Positions 45,727-53,817 of a stretch of 64,000 nt of DNA are shown here, one piece after another. Below the pieces are notes generated by a model. It was not told where the DNA came from and searched no databases. It worked only from the letters and a program-made list of their open reading frames with translations. A program made the translations under genes and the position numbers. The stretch is from Terrihabitans soli. GTDB lineage: Bacteria; Pseudomonadota; Alphaproteobacteria; Rhizobiales; Methylopilaceae. The stretch is from NCBI RefSeq assembly GCF_014191545.1, contig NZ_AP023361.1, positions 524,501 through 588,500 on the forward strand. Direction: 5' to 3'. Position 1 is the stretch's first letter. Each line of letters opens with the position of its first letter.

Positions 45727-46761
45727 TTACTGGACCTTGGCGGCGGGAGCGTCAAGGGCGGCGGATTCGCCGGTCTTGGCGAATTCCGCGGCACGCGCCT
45801 CGGCCTTTTTCAATTCCTCATCGGTGAGCCCGTTGAGAAGGTCATCGAGAAAGGGATCGACCGCGCCGAGCTTCCTCGAGCGCATATGCCAGGCGGCGGC
45901 AAGCACGCTGTCGGCCTCGACCCCGCGGCCCACCGCATAGCAGCGGGCAAGGCGGTTCATTGCGCCGACGTGCCCTCTGAGCGCGGCGCGCTGGAACAGC
46001 TTGAATGCGCCTTCTTCATTCTTCGCAACACCGGTGCCGTTGAACATGGCGACGGCATATTCGGCCATGGCATCGAGGTGGCCCTGCGCTGCCGCGCGGC
46101 TCAAAAATTCGGTGCCGAGGGCTTTGTCCTCTTTGACGCCGGAGCCGGACCGAAGCGCCGAGCCCCATGCATATTCGGCATCGGGGTTTCCGGCTTCCGC
46201 CGCGATCTTGAAATGCCCGGCCGCTTTCACGTGATCCGGCAGGACGACATCGCCCTCAAGCAAAAGAAGCCCGGTATTGTAATGACCGATCGGATCGCCC
46301 TTGTCCGCCGCGCGCTTGAACAAATCGGCAGCGCCCTTTTTGTCCTTCGGCGTGCCATTGCCTTCGAGCTTCAAAAGCCCGAGCGCCACCATGGAATTGG
46401 TATCGTCCTCTTTGGCGCCGAGCGCATACCATTCGGCGGCCTTCGCAAAATCCGTCGGAAAGCCGAGGCCGTTTTCGTAGATGAAGCCGATCAGCGTCAT
46501 GGCCGGGCCGGGATCTTCCTTCGCCGCAACGCGCTTCAACGCCTCGTTCATGGCAAGGAAATATTCGCCGCGCTGGAACGCGCCGAAGGCGAGGTCGCCT
46601 TCGGGCACCGGAGCTTCCGGCGAAGCCGCAGCATCGGGCGATGACAGCGGAAACATCGGCAGATCGGGCGGCGTAAAGGGCGGTTCGATCGCCGGAAGAT
46701 CGGGGGGCGCTGCGAGCGCCGGCGCCGCAACCAGGAAGGTTGCGAAGAGAAGGCGGCGCAT
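45727..46761 (-). CDS. SEL1-repeat protein, exported
   Basis: 344 residues. Signal peptide MRRLLFATFLVAAPALA. SEL1-like repeats fill about 95-300 (PTDFAKAAEWYALGAKEDD; KDKKGAADLFKRAADKGDP; HVKAAGHFKIAAEAGNPDA; NEEGAFKLFQRAALRGHVG). The ATG at 46761 overlaps the stop of the preceding ThiE-like gene (TGATG), so it is translationally coupled; a GTG one codon earlier is also possible. SEL1 proteins bind envelope or signalling partners; no partner is evident. Confidence 0.88.
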   Translation of the reverse strand: MRRLLFATFLVAAPALAAPPDLPAIEPPFTPPDLPMFPLSSPDAAASPEAPVPEGDLAFGAFQRGEYFLAMNEALKRVAAKEDPGPAMTLIGFIYENGLGFPTDFAKAAEWYALGAKEDDTNSMVALGLLKLEGNGTPKDKKGAADLFKRAADKGDPIGHYNTGLLLLEGDVVLPDHVKAAGHFKIAAEAGNPDAEYAWGSALRSGSGVKEDKALGTEFLSRAAAQGHLDAMAEYAVAMFNGTGVAKNEEGAFKLFQRAALRGHVGAMNRLARCYAVGRGVEADSVLAAAWHMRSRKLGAVDPFLDDLLNGLTDEELKKAEARAAEFAKTGESAALDAPAAKVQ

Positions 46762-47396
46762 CACGGCGCGGACTCGAGCGCCGGTATCTGTTCGGCTGCG
46801 GCTTTGACGGCCGCGGCCGGACCGTCCTTATGTGTCCATACGAAAGCGCCGAGCGCGACGAAGTCGGCGCGCGTTGCGGCGATGGGCGCAACGGAATCGA
46901 AGGTTTCCGCCTGGCCGACACAGGGCGTCGTGAAGATCTCGGCCCACCAGCCGCAGCGTTCGACGACAATATCGAGCGGCACGTCTCCGCCTTTGCCGGG
47001 ATCGCCGAAGAGGACGTAATCGGTGTTCACTTCGCCGGCGCTCATCGCCGCGTCTTTTGTGCGCAAACCACCCGCACCGACGATCTTGTCCGGCTTGAAG
47101 CGCGATATCGCCTCGCGCGCCTGTTTGTCGCCGAGCACATGCAGCCCGTCGGCTCCCGATTTGCCGACGAGATCGGCAGAGCCCTCGATCAGGGCGGCAG
47201 CGCCTGCGGCCTGAACCGCTTCGATCAGGGGTTTGAGCATTTTCAAAAGCGCGCGCTCATCCGCGCCGTAATCGGTGCGCAGGACCACCGCCGCAAACGG
47301 CGCGGCCGACAGGGCGGCGGCCAAAGGCGCGCCAAAATCGGCATCGGCCCCGAGCGGCGGAGAGATCAGCATAAGGCGGGAAGGGGTATCGGCCAT
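46761..47396 (-). CDS. ThiE/TenI-like TIM-barrel protein
   Basis: 211 residues with the thiamine phosphate synthase fold: RLMLISPPLG start, ALIEGSADLVGKSGADGLHVLG in the middle, YVLFGDPGKGG near the phosphate-binding loop. The GADGLHV segment is the ThiE signature, but the pyrimidine-binding region is degenerate compared with classical ThiE. It could be a true ThiE or a TenI-like protein of another role. No other thi genes or THI-box riboswitch are near it. It is upstream of, and coupled to, the SEL1 gene. Confidence 0.7.
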   Translation of the reverse strand: MADTPSRLMLISPPLGADADFGAPLAAALSAAPFAAVVLRTDYGADERALLKMLKPLIEAVQAAGAAALIEGSADLVGKSGADGLHVLGDKQAREAISRFKPDKIVGAGGLRTKDAAMSAGEVNTDYVLFGDPGKGGDVPLDIVVERCGWWAEIFTTPCVGQAETFDSVAPIAATRADFVALGAFVWTHKDGPAAAVKAAAEQIPALESAP

Positions 47397-47506
47397 GGGA
47401 AGAGCCTTCTAGCAGGGGGCAATGGCGAAATGTAGATGGGTAAAATGGGCGGTTTGCACCGGCCCGGGTCTGGGCTAGGGAAGGCGGCAATTGGCGGGTC
47501 TTTCCC

Positions 47507-48133
47507 TTGGCGTATTTCCTCATCACCGGGCTTGGCGGCACCGGCAAATCGGCACTCGTTTATGAACTGCGCAAACGCGGCCGCAAGGCCGTGGATGCCG
47601 ACGACGTGCGGGGTCTATCCTCCTGGAAGAATATCAAGACCGGCGAGGCGGTCGACGGCATGCCGCCGCAGCCGATCGATTTCACCAAATACCGCTTTGC
47701 CTGGGACGAGGAAGCGATGCTCGCGCTCTTCGGCCAGAAAGGGCCGGTCTATCTGTGCGGCGGGGCATGGAATGCGCGCGCCTTTTATCCGTGCTTCGAG
47801 CATATTTTCGTCCTGGCGCCGGACAAGCCTTCGGCGCGAAAGCCAAAAGCCTCGAAGAAACCGCAGGTGCTCACGAAGAAGCAGATCGAACAGAAAAAGC
47901 TTGGAAAGACCGATCCCGCGCTCGCCGAGCCGCTGCCCAATATTCCGGGCGCCAGCATCATCCAGGGCGCGCGCTCGATCCCCGAGATCGCAGACGAGGT
48001 GCTGGCCAAGTCGAGCCGTGTGCTGAGCCCGCGTTCGATGCGCGGATTCTTAAGGCTTGTGCGGCCCAAAGCTGTGCGGCTCGTTAAGAAACTGGAGGCG
48101 CGGCGCATGCCGCGTACGGCCTCAGGGGCCTGA
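47507..48133 (+). CDS. P-loop nucleotide-binding protein (kinase-like)
   Basis: 208 residues from a TTG start. The N-terminus MAYFLITGLGGTGKSALVYELRKRG carries a Walker A (GLGGTGKS), then VDADDVRGLSSWKN like the nucleoside-kinase lid, and VYLCGGAWNARAFYPCF as a Walker-B-like strand followed by FVLAP. Residues about 104-130 are a lysine-rich insertion (ARKPKASKKPQVLTKKQI). The C-terminal tail is basic (RLVRPKAVRLVKKLEARR). It resembles small adenylate-kinase-like or AAA_18-type proteins; the substrate is unknown. The TTG start has only a weak ribosome site, so it is uncertain. Confidence 0.65.
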   Translation: MAYFLITGLGGTGKSALVYELRKRGRKAVDADDVRGLSSWKNIKTGEAVDGMPPQPIDFTKYRFAWDEEAMLALFGQKGPVYLCGGAWNARAFYPCFEHIFVLAPDKPSARKPKASKKPQVLTKKQIEQKKLGKTDPALAEPLPNIPGASIIQGARSIPEIADEVLAKSSRVLSPRSMRGFLRLVRPKAVRLVKKLEARRMPRTASGA

Positions 48134-48188
48134 ATGTTTATTTTCCTCGGCCCATATCAATCGCCGGGGAAAAGCCTATCTTGGGTGC

Positions 48189-48401
48189 ATGCCTCACAAA
48201 TTCCGCATCGGCGATGCCGTCGATCTCGCCCAGAATCGTCTGAATACGCCGCGCGGTCCTTACAAGATCACGAGCCTGATGCCGGAGGGACGCGACGGCG
48301 AACCTCAATATCGCATCAAAAGCGATGCACCGGGTCCCGAGCGTGTTGTGACGGAAGTCGAAATCGTGCCGCGCGCGCGTTCTGCGACGTTCAGCGCTTA
48401 A
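48189..48401 (+). CDS. Small SH3-like protein (first of a split pair)
   Basis: 70 residues: FRIGDAVDLAQNRLNTPRGPYKI, then GEPQYRIKSDAPGPERVVTEVEIVP. It matches residues 8-65 of the larger gene at 49687 (LGDQVDLARAVHNTFRGPYEI; GEPQYALRSESGAERVVTEAEILP). A small beta-barrel is likely, but no function is known. It ends 9 bp before the next small gene, which matches the following domain of the same paralogue. Confidence 0.8.
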   Translation: MPHKFRIGDAVDLAQNRLNTPRGPYKITSLMPEGRDGEPQYRIKSDAPGPERVVTEVEIVPRARSATFSA

Positions 48402-48410
48402 AGCCGTAAA

Positions 48411-48572
48411 ATGCCGCGAATCCGCACCATGGCTCAGGAAGAGCGCGCGATCAGCGCAAGGAAAGCCTGGGCGGAATATATCGACGAAAAAACGGTGCTG
48501 GCCGAACGGACGGCGAAGCTCAGAGCCATCCGCCTTGCGGCGCAGACGGCAAAGCCCGTTCCCAAGAGCTGA
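48411..48572 (+). CDS. Very small coiled-coil protein (second of a split pair)
   Basis: 53 codons (or 47 from the ATG at 48429). The core RKAWAEYIDEKTVLAERTAKLRAIRL lines up with AWKDYLDERDHVARRTAELRELRL in the 259-residue paralogue at 49687. Its coding nature is supported by this domain match and the 9-bp spacing to the SH3-like gene before it. Confidence 0.65.
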   Translation: MPRIRTMAQEERAISARKAWAEYIDEKTVLAERTAKLRAIRLAAQTAKPVPKS

Positions 48573-48788
48573 AATGCGGCGATTTGCTTTCTGACCGGAA
48601 AGCGCGCATAATGGTTGAACCCAATCTCCCCGAGACATATTTCGTGGACAAAACCAGCTGGGCCCAGCTCAGCCGGTGGGAACGAATATTGATTTGCCTT
48701 GTCCGTACGTCCTGAAGGGTGTGCTTCCAAGTCACTCTCGATTTTCGATTATCAGGAACGCGCGATGCGCGCATATACGGAGGCCATC

Positions 48789-48998
48789 ATGGCTACGACA
48801 GGTACTGTTAAATTCTACAACTCGCAGAAGGGCTTCGGCTTCATCCAGCCGGAAACCGGCGGCCCGGACGTGTTCGTCCACGCCACCGCTCTCGAGCAGG
48901 CCGGCATCTACACGCTGAACGAAGGCCAGAAGGTCACGTTCGAAGTCGTGTCGGATCGCGGCAAGACCAAGGCCGCGAGCCTGCAGGTCGAGAAGTAA
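48789..48998 (+). CDS. cspA: Cold-shock domain protein
   Basis: 69 residues, single cold-shock domain: [22 protein letters not shown] with RNP1 KGFGFI, and RNP2 VFVHATAL. Single-stranded nucleic-acid chaperone. The 216-nt spacer upstream is long enough for a cold-responsive leader. A strong terminator lies 23 bp after the stop. Confidence 0.96.
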   Translation: MATTGTVKFYNSQKGFGFIQPETGGPDVFVHATALEQAGIYTLNEGQKVTFEVVSDRGKTKAASLQVEK

Positions 48999-49021
48999 TC
49001 CTTCTCCCTTGACGTAAATAC

Positions 49022-49055
49022 AAAAGCGCGGGTTCTCACGAACCCGCGCTTTTTT
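49022..49055. terminator. Bidirectional terminator between cspA and the convergent gene
   Basis: AAAAGCGCGGGTTC-TCAC-GAACCCGCGCTTTTTT: a 10-bp-plus stem with A- and T-runs on both sides. Works for cspA and for the minus-strand glycine-rich gene at 49068. Confidence 0.95.
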
Positions 49056-49067
49056 GTGTCCGATCGC

Positions 49068-49457
49068 TTAGTCTTCCATGCAGACGGTGACGATCTTCTT
49101 CTTGCGCTTTTCCTTCCAGCAGACGAGGTCGTCATCGTCGTGAGCGGCTGCCGCAGCACCCGCCGCGATCAGGCCGACGCCAAGGCCGATGCCGAAGCCG
49201 GCGCCCGGGTGCCAGCCACCGCCGCCACCGCCACCGCCGCCGCCACCACCGCCGCCGCCGCCGGGAGGAGCAAAGCCGCCCGGTCCGCCCGGTCCCGGTC
49301 CACCCGGCCAGGCACCGCCGCCGCCACCGCCGCCACCAGGGGGCGGAGCCATTTCACCGCCCGGACCCATCGGGGGCAGAGCGAGAGCGGCCGAAACCGA
49401 AGAGAGAGTGATTACGGTCGCCGCCACAGCGGAGACCAAACGCTTTGAGAGTGTCAT
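49068..49457 (-). CDS. Exported Gly/Pro-rich small protein, CWKEK family
   Basis: 129 residues: signal peptide MTLSKRLVSAVAATVITLSSVSAALA, a glycine/proline-rich low-complexity middle with runs of Gly (49230-49345), then a short hydrophobic segment GFGIGLGVGLIAAGAAAAA and the tail DDLVCWKEK...IVTVC. The tail matches the gene at 51998. The two cysteines may be disulfide-linked. Function unknown; likely envelope-located. Confidence 0.8.
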   Translation of the reverse strand: MTLSKRLVSAVAATVITLSSVSAALALPPMGPGGEMAPPPGGGGGGGGAWPGGPGPGGPGGFAPPGGGGGGGGGGGGGGGGWHPGAGFGIGLGVGLIAAGAAAAAHDDDDLVCWKEKRKKKIVTVCMED

Positions 49458-49686
49458 CAGGTGTTTCCTTCCAATTCGCTTAGGAGCGTGGAGGATCGGC
49501 CCGATTGCCTTGCCTCAATGCCCGTTGATCATTGGTCGCGGGCGGGGCAAAGCGGGTTCAAAACTCAGTTGCGGGACTTTATTCCTGAACAACCGTTCGG
49601 TTAGCGATTAACCCCATCACCAGCCTGGGATTAAAATCAGCCTGATTTGTCTGGATTCCTGCAAAAGAGAGCCTATATGCGTACAT

Positions 49687-50466
49687 ATGCAGACTATCTA
49701 TGCCTTTGAGCTCGGTGATCAGGTCGATCTGGCCCGGGCCGTCCACAACACCTTCCGCGGTCCTTACGAGATTACGGCGATCCTGCCGGAGAATCCGTCG
49801 GGCGAGCCGCAATATGCCCTCCGCAGCGAGAGCGGCGCCGAGCGCGTCGTGACCGAGGCCGAGATCCTGCCGGCCATGGCCCCTGTAGAGGCGCCCAAGC
49901 CGTCGCCGGAAGAGGCCAAGGCGAAGCGCGAAGCTGATCGTAAGGAACGGGAAGAACAGGCGAATTCCGCCTGGAAGGACTATCTCGACGAGCGCGACCA
50001 TGTCGCCCGCCGCACCGCCGAACTGCGCGAACTGCGCCTGAAGGCTGAGGCCGAGGCGGCTGAAAAGATCGCCCGCCTGGCCCGCGAAGCCTCCGCCAAC
50101 AAGGCGAAGGCCGGCGGCAAGACCGCCCTCGGCAAGGTGAACGGCGCCAAGGCCGACCCGGCCAAAGGGAAAGCCGAAGCCAAGCCTTCTGTAAAGGGTA
50201 AGGTTGAGGCGAAGGCCCCGGCGGCCAAAACTCCCGTCGCTAAAGCCCAGGTGAAGCCTGTTGTTAAGCCGAAGCTCGAGGCCAAGCCGGCCGAAAAGCC
50301 GAAGGCCAAGGCGGCTCCGGCCAAGCCCGCCGCCAAGGCCAAGCCCGCCGCGAAAGCCCCGGCCAAGGCCAAGGCTCCGGTGAAGGCTGCGGCCAAGACG
50401 GCGGCCCGCCCGAAAGCGGCGTCGGTCAGCCGGACCAAGCCGAAGGCCAAAGCCAAGAGCCGCTGA
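49687..50466 (+). CDS. SH3-like domain protein with histone-H1-like Ala/Lys/Pro tail
   Basis: 259 residues in three parts. About 1-70: SH3-like domain (FELGDQVDLARAVHNTFRGPYEI). About 75-130: charged coiled coil (ANSAWKDYLDERDHVARRTAELRELRLKAEAE). About 130-259: almost only Ala, Lys and Pro, with repeats of KPAAKA/KAKAP type, the composition of histone H1 and of bacterial H1-like nucleoid or polyphosphate-binding proteins. The first two parts correspond to the two small genes at 48189 and 48411. DNA binding is an inference from composition. A terminator follows at 50510-50537. Confidence 0.8.
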   Translation: MQTIYAFELGDQVDLARAVHNTFRGPYEITAILPENPSGEPQYALRSESGAERVVTEAEILPAMAPVEAPKPSPEEAKAKREADRKEREEQANSAWKDYLDERDHVARRTAELRELRLKAEAEAAEKIARLAREASANKAKAGGKTALGKVNGAKADPAKGKAEAKPSVKGKVEAKAPAAKTPVAKAQVKPVVKPKLEAKPAEKPKAKAAPAKPAAKAKPAAKAPAKAKAPVKAAAKTAARPKAASVSRTKPKAKAKSR

Positions 50467-50509
50467 AATATCCTCTGATTGGGGCTCTCACGAATTCCGG
50501 GAAATCGAT

Positions 50510-50537
50510 ACGGCGGTGCCTCTGGCGCCGCCGTTTT
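50510..50537 (+). terminator. Terminator after the histone-H1-like gene
   Basis: CGGCGGTGCC-TCT-GGCGCCGCCG (10-bp stem, one wobble) followed by TTTT. Confidence 0.85.
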
Positions 50538-50613
50538 CATTTGCGCGCACAATCGCGTGCGGCATACGTGCCGCGCGTCCGATCCGTGCTACAGCCATTC
50601 TTTGCGAGGTGCG

Positions 50614-51420
50614 ATGCGGATTCTGGTTGGCTGCGAGATGATTTATGAGCTGCCCCAGGCAACGCCCATTATCGCGATGCTCAACGTTCATGCCTCGCGC
50701 GTCTCCGACCTCGAACGCCCCGATTATCTGACGACCTCGCCCTCGGTGCCGCTTCAGGGCTATCGCGACAGTTTCGGAAACTGGTGCATGCGCTTCATTG
50801 CGCCCGCCGGCACGTTCACCATCCGCACCGATACAATCGTCCGCGACAGCGGCAATCCCGACGGGCAGGGCGGCGACGCGCCGGAAATCCCTGTATCGCA
50901 GCTTCCGGCAGACACGCTGCTGTTTCTGCTCGGCAGCCGCTATGTCGAAACCGACAGGCTCAGCGACATTGCCTGGAAGCTGTTCGGCCATTTGCCGCCG
51001 GGCTGGTCACGCGTGCAGGCGATCTGCGATTTCGTGCACAGCCATATCGCCTTTGCCTATGCGGATTCACGGCCGACCCGCACCGCGTTCGAGGCCTATG
51101 AAGAAAAGATCGGCGTCTGCCGCGATTACGCGCATCTGGCTTTGGCGTTCATCCGCAGCCTCAATATTCCGGCGCGGTACTGCACCGGCTATGTCTCGGA
51201 TATAGGCCTGCCGCTGCCGCATGCGCCGGGCGATTTCGCCGCCTGGATCGAGGTTTTTCTCGGCGGCAGCTGGCACATGTTCGATCCGCGCAACAACGAT
51301 CCGCGCGTCGGCCGCATCCTCATCGCCTATGGGCGCGATGCCGCCGATGTGCCGCTGACCCTGACGTTCGGGCCCAACACGCTGACGGGGTTCAAGGTCG
51401 TGACGGAAGAGGCAGCTTAA
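50614..51420 (+). CDS. Transglutaminase-like family protein, catalytic histidine replaced
   Basis: 268 residues. The cysteine-protease-like core has C169 in IGVCRDYAHLALAFI and D224 in HMFDPRNN, as in the transglutaminase-like Cys-His-Asp triad. The segment that should read xHAWxE is FAAWIEVFLGGSW, so alanine A209 stands at the His position. The family is known, and the proteins are peptidases or amide ligases of unknown substrate; this one may be inactive or use another base. The N-terminal about 120 residues form a beta-rich domain. It is followed by a small basic gene. Confidence 0.85.
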   Translation: MRILVGCEMIYELPQATPIIAMLNVHASRVSDLERPDYLTTSPSVPLQGYRDSFGNWCMRFIAPAGTFTIRTDTIVRDSGNPDGQGGDAPEIPVSQLPADTLLFLLGSRYVETDRLSDIAWKLFGHLPPGWSRVQAICDFVHSHIAFAYADSRPTRTAFEAYEEKIGVCRDYAHLALAFIRSLNIPARYCTGYVSDIGLPLPHAPGDFAAWIEVFLGGSWHMFDPRNNDPRVGRILIAYGRDAADVPLTLTFGPNTLTGFKVVTEEAA

Positions 51421-51485
51421 GATCTCGCCCTTGCGCACCGGCACAATCGGGCGTTTGCTCCAAAAATAACAAAGAGGAAAACGCC

Positions 51486-51632
51486 ATGGCCAAGGGACAG
51501 CAGCGCAGCAACCGGGAAGCCAAAAAGCCCAAAAAGGAAAAGCCGAAAACCATCGCCGCGGCGCCGTCGACGAAGAACTCGGTGGTCAGCGACAGCATGG
51601 CGCGCCAGCAGGGCGGCGGCAAAAAGCACTAG
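51486..51632 (+). CDS. Small basic conserved protein
   Basis: 48 residues: MAKGQQRSNREAKKPKKEK at the start, then a Ser/Ala-rich stretch and QQGGGKKH at the end. A good AAGAGGAAAACG ribosome site is 3-9 nt upstream of the ATG. Lysine-rich, probably disordered; similar short genes occur in rhizobia. Function unknown. Confidence 0.7.
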   Translation: MAKGQQRSNREAKKPKKEKPKTIAAAPSTKNSVVSDSMARQQGGGKKH

Positions 51633-51686
51633 CTTCCGACGCGGTAGTCCGGCCGCCGCGCGGCCGGGTGTCAGGAGATGCAGCCC

Positions 51687-51857
51687 TCAGACCCGGCGCA
51701 TGCCCGGGTCGAGATGGGTGCCGTACTGCTTCTGCTCGGCATCGCGCTTTTGCATCATCTCCTCATAGGCCTTCTTCGCCTCGTCGGAGAGCTGCACGCG
51801 CTTGGCCTTCTCGGCCTTGCGCTTGGGCGCCTTGGTGAAGGTATTCGGCGTCTTCAT
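51687..51857 (-). CDS. Small charged hypothetical protein
   Basis: 56 residues: basic start MKTPNTFTKAPKRKAEKAKR, then a probable amphipathic helix LSDEAKKAYEEMMQKRDAEQ, ending in HLDPGMRRV. The ATG at 51857 is one of several possible starts, and the ribosome site is weak (GAGGCG). Call rests on length, composition and the absence of another gene. Confidence 0.5.
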   Translation of the reverse strand: MKTPNTFTKAPKRKAEKAKRVQLSDEAKKAYEEMMQKRDAEQKQYGTHLDPGMRRV

Positions 51858-51953
51858 GGAGTTCGGTTTCGCCTCAGTCTGAATGACGGGCGGGACGCTA
51901 GCACGGGTCGCGGAGGGAGTGGATTCCTCGGCTTTCGATACTTTGGTTTCGGT

Positions 51954-51988
51954 AAAAAAAGGGCGCGGAGTGTTCAGGCTCCGCGCTC
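51954..51988 (-). terminator. Terminator of the 51998 gene
   Basis: GGGCGCGGAG and CTCCGCGCT arms with a run of seven A to the left on plus (T-run on minus); just past the stop of the minus-strand gene. Confidence 0.85.
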
Positions 51989-51997
51989 CTTCGGTTT

Positions 51998-52330
51998 TTA
52001 CTCTTCGCAGATCAGAACGACCTGACCCTTGTGCTTTTCCTTCCAGCAGACGGTGTCGTCCTGGGCGGCGTCGGCGGCAGCAGCTGCCGCGGCGATGGCG
52101 CCGACACCCAGGATGATGCCGAAAGCCGGGTTGAAGCTGTGATCGTGATTGTGCGGGCCATTGCCCTTCGGCGGGTTCTTGAAATCGCCCGGGCCCTTCG
52201 GGCCGGGGAATTTCGGCTGCGGCTTGGCCTGAAGGTCCTTCGGACCCTGCGGGAAGGCCATCGCCGACGTATTGGCGGCGAGGACGCTGGACGCTGCGAT
52301 CAGCGCAATGGCGATGCTGGTGAGTTTCAT
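51998..52330 (-). CDS. Exported CWKEK-family small protein (paralogue of 49068)
   Basis: 110 residues: signal peptide MKLTSIAIALIAASSVLAANTSAMA, a Pro/Gly/Lys-rich middle, a hydrophobic segment FGIILGVGAIAAAAAAADAA and the tail DDTVCWKEKHKGQVVLICEE. Segment order and the last 40 residues repeat those of the gene at 49068, so they are paralogues 3 kb apart. Envelope location and disulfide between the two cysteines are inferred. Function unknown. Confidence 0.8.
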   Translation of the reverse strand: MKLTSIAIALIAASSVLAANTSAMAFPQGPKDLQAKPQPKFPGPKGPGDFKNPPKGNGPHNHDHSFNPAFGIILGVGAIAAAAAAADAAQDDTVCWKEKHKGQVVLICEE

Positions 52331-52524
52331 AACGGCGTTTCCCTGTCTTTGCCCTCGGTGAGGGAGAGGGAGGTCCGGCGATATGCCGGTTGCCTGCCCT
52401 GGTGCCTGTTGGTCGAGGCATGCGGGAAACGGGTTCGAACGGGTCGTGGATTATTTTCCTGAATGGATATTCAGGAACCGGAGGTGATTAGCGAGGAAAC
52501 TTACTTCGGCCTTCGCGCGACCGT

Positions 52525-52620
52525 TCACCCCACAAAGAAGCTGATCAGCCACATGCCCGCCATCCAGAGGAAGACAGAGCTGAAGGCGAGGATGATGAGC
52601 CAGCGCAATCCTTCGATCAT
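52525..52620 (-). CDS. Membrane microprotein, 31 aa
   Basis: MIEGLRWLIILAFSSVFLW and MAGMWLISFFVG: a single transmembrane span after a short amphipathic start. A modest AAGAGAA lies about 10 nt upstream. It is 77 bp beyond the fba stop on the same strand, so it may be at the 3' end of the tkt-gap-pgk-fba operon. Too short to assign a family. Confidence 0.5.
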   Translation of the reverse strand: MIEGLRWLIILAFSSVFLWMAGMWLISFFVG

Positions 52621-52696
52621 CGGGTTCTCTTAAATCGCAGGCCGCGATGATGTCAGAAGAAGACCGCGCGGCGAATGATCGAGATCAACGGCGGAG

Positions 52697-53782
52697 TTAC
52701 TCCGCCGCCTTCGCCACGCCCGCGATCTTCGGATCGAGTTCGCCCTTGGCATAGCGGGCGGCCATGGTGGCGAGCGGGATCACCTTGATCTTCGAGGCGT
52801 TGCCGGCGGTGCCGAACTGTTCGAGACGCTGCGAGACGAGCTTCTGCATCGCCTCCGTCGCGGGCTTCAAGTATTTACGCGGATCGAATTCCGAGGGGTT
52901 CTCGGCAAAGACTTTGCGGATGGCGCCGGTGATGGCCATGCGGTTGTCGGTGTCGATGTTCACCTTGCGCACGCCGTGCTTGATGCCGCGCTGGATTTCT
53001 TCGACCGGCACGCCCCAGGTCGGCTTCATCTGGCCGCCATATTTGTTGATGATCTCCTGAAGATCCTCCGGCACCGAGGACGAGCCGTGCATCACGAGAT
53101 GGACGGTCGGCAGGCGCTTGTGGATCTCTTCGATGACATTCATCGCGAGAATATCGCCGTCGGGCTTCCTCGAGAATTTATAGGCACCGTGCGAGGTGCC
53201 CATGGCGATGGCAAGCGCATCGACTTTCGTCTTCGCGACGAAGTCCACCGCCTGGTCCGGATCGGTCAGAAGCTGATCGTGCGAGACGGTGCCCTCAAGG
53301 CCGTGGCCGTCTTCCTGTTCGCCGCCGCCATGTTCGAGCGAGCCGAGCACCCCGAGTTCGCCCTCGACGGAGGCGCCGGCCCAATGCGCCATATCGGCGA
53401 CGCGCTTGGTGATCCCGACATTGTAGTCGTAATCGGCCGCCGTCTTGCCGTCGGCCTTCAGCGAGCCGTCCATCATCACCGAGGTGAAGCCGTACTGGAT
53501 CGCCGTGGCGCAGGTCGCTTCGTTATTGCCGTGGTCGAGATGCATGCAGATCGGAATGTGCGGATAGATCTCGACGAGGGCGTCGATCATCTTCGCCAGC
53601 ATGATGTCGTTGGCGTATTGGCGAGCGCCGCGCGAGGCCTGGATGATGACAGGCGCATCCAGCTTGTCGGCCGCGGCACCGATGGCCAGCGCCTGTTCCA
53701 TATTATTGATGTTGAAGGCCGGAACGCCGTAGCCGTGCTCGGCAGCGTGATCGAGAAGCTGTCGCAGGGTAATACGGGCCAT
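52697..53782 (-). CDS. fba: Fructose-bisphosphate aldolase, class II
   Basis: 361 residues. Zinc site [11 protein letters not shown] with an upstream Asp/His set, MMDGSL and [17 protein letters not shown] (the class IIB EGELG block), then [10 protein letters not shown] and [12 protein letters not shown]. Cleaves fructose-1,6-bisphosphate in glycolysis or makes it in gluconeogenesis and the Calvin cycle. Last large gene of the four-gene operon. Confidence 0.97.
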   Translation of the reverse strand: MARITLRQLLDHAAEHGYGVPAFNINNMEQALAIGAAADKLDAPVIIQASRGARQYANDIMLAKMIDALVEIYPHIPICMHLDHGNNEATCATAIQYGFTSVMMDGSLKADGKTAADYDYNVGITKRVADMAHWAGASVEGELGVLGSLEHGGGEQEDGHGLEGTVSHDQLLTDPDQAVDFVAKTKVDALAIAMGTSHGAYKFSRKPDGDILAMNVIEEIHKRLPTVHLVMHGSSSVPEDLQEIINKYGGQMKPTWGVPVEEIQRGIKHGVRKVNIDTDNRMAITGAIRKVFAENPSEFDPRKYLKPATEAMQKLVSQRLEQFGTAGNASKIKVIPLATMAARYAKGELDPKIAGVAKAAE

Positions 53783-53817
53783 AATCGTCTCCGGACCTGA
53801 TGTTTGCTGTCGCTATT

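Noticed and set aside
46761-47396. A THI-box riboswitch before the ThiE-like gene.
   Set aside because: I found no CTGAGA/GACC-type core in the region upstream of 47396.
48611-48715. A 34-codon plus-strand frame before cspA.
   Set aside because: No convincing ribosome site, no paralogue; more likely part of the cspA leader. It could be revisited with ribosome profiling.
49230-49345. Run of GCC/CCG triplets as a possible repeat array or CRISPR.
   Set aside because: They encode the poly-Gly/Pro stretch of the CWKEK-family protein; spacing and unit are not those of a CRISPR.
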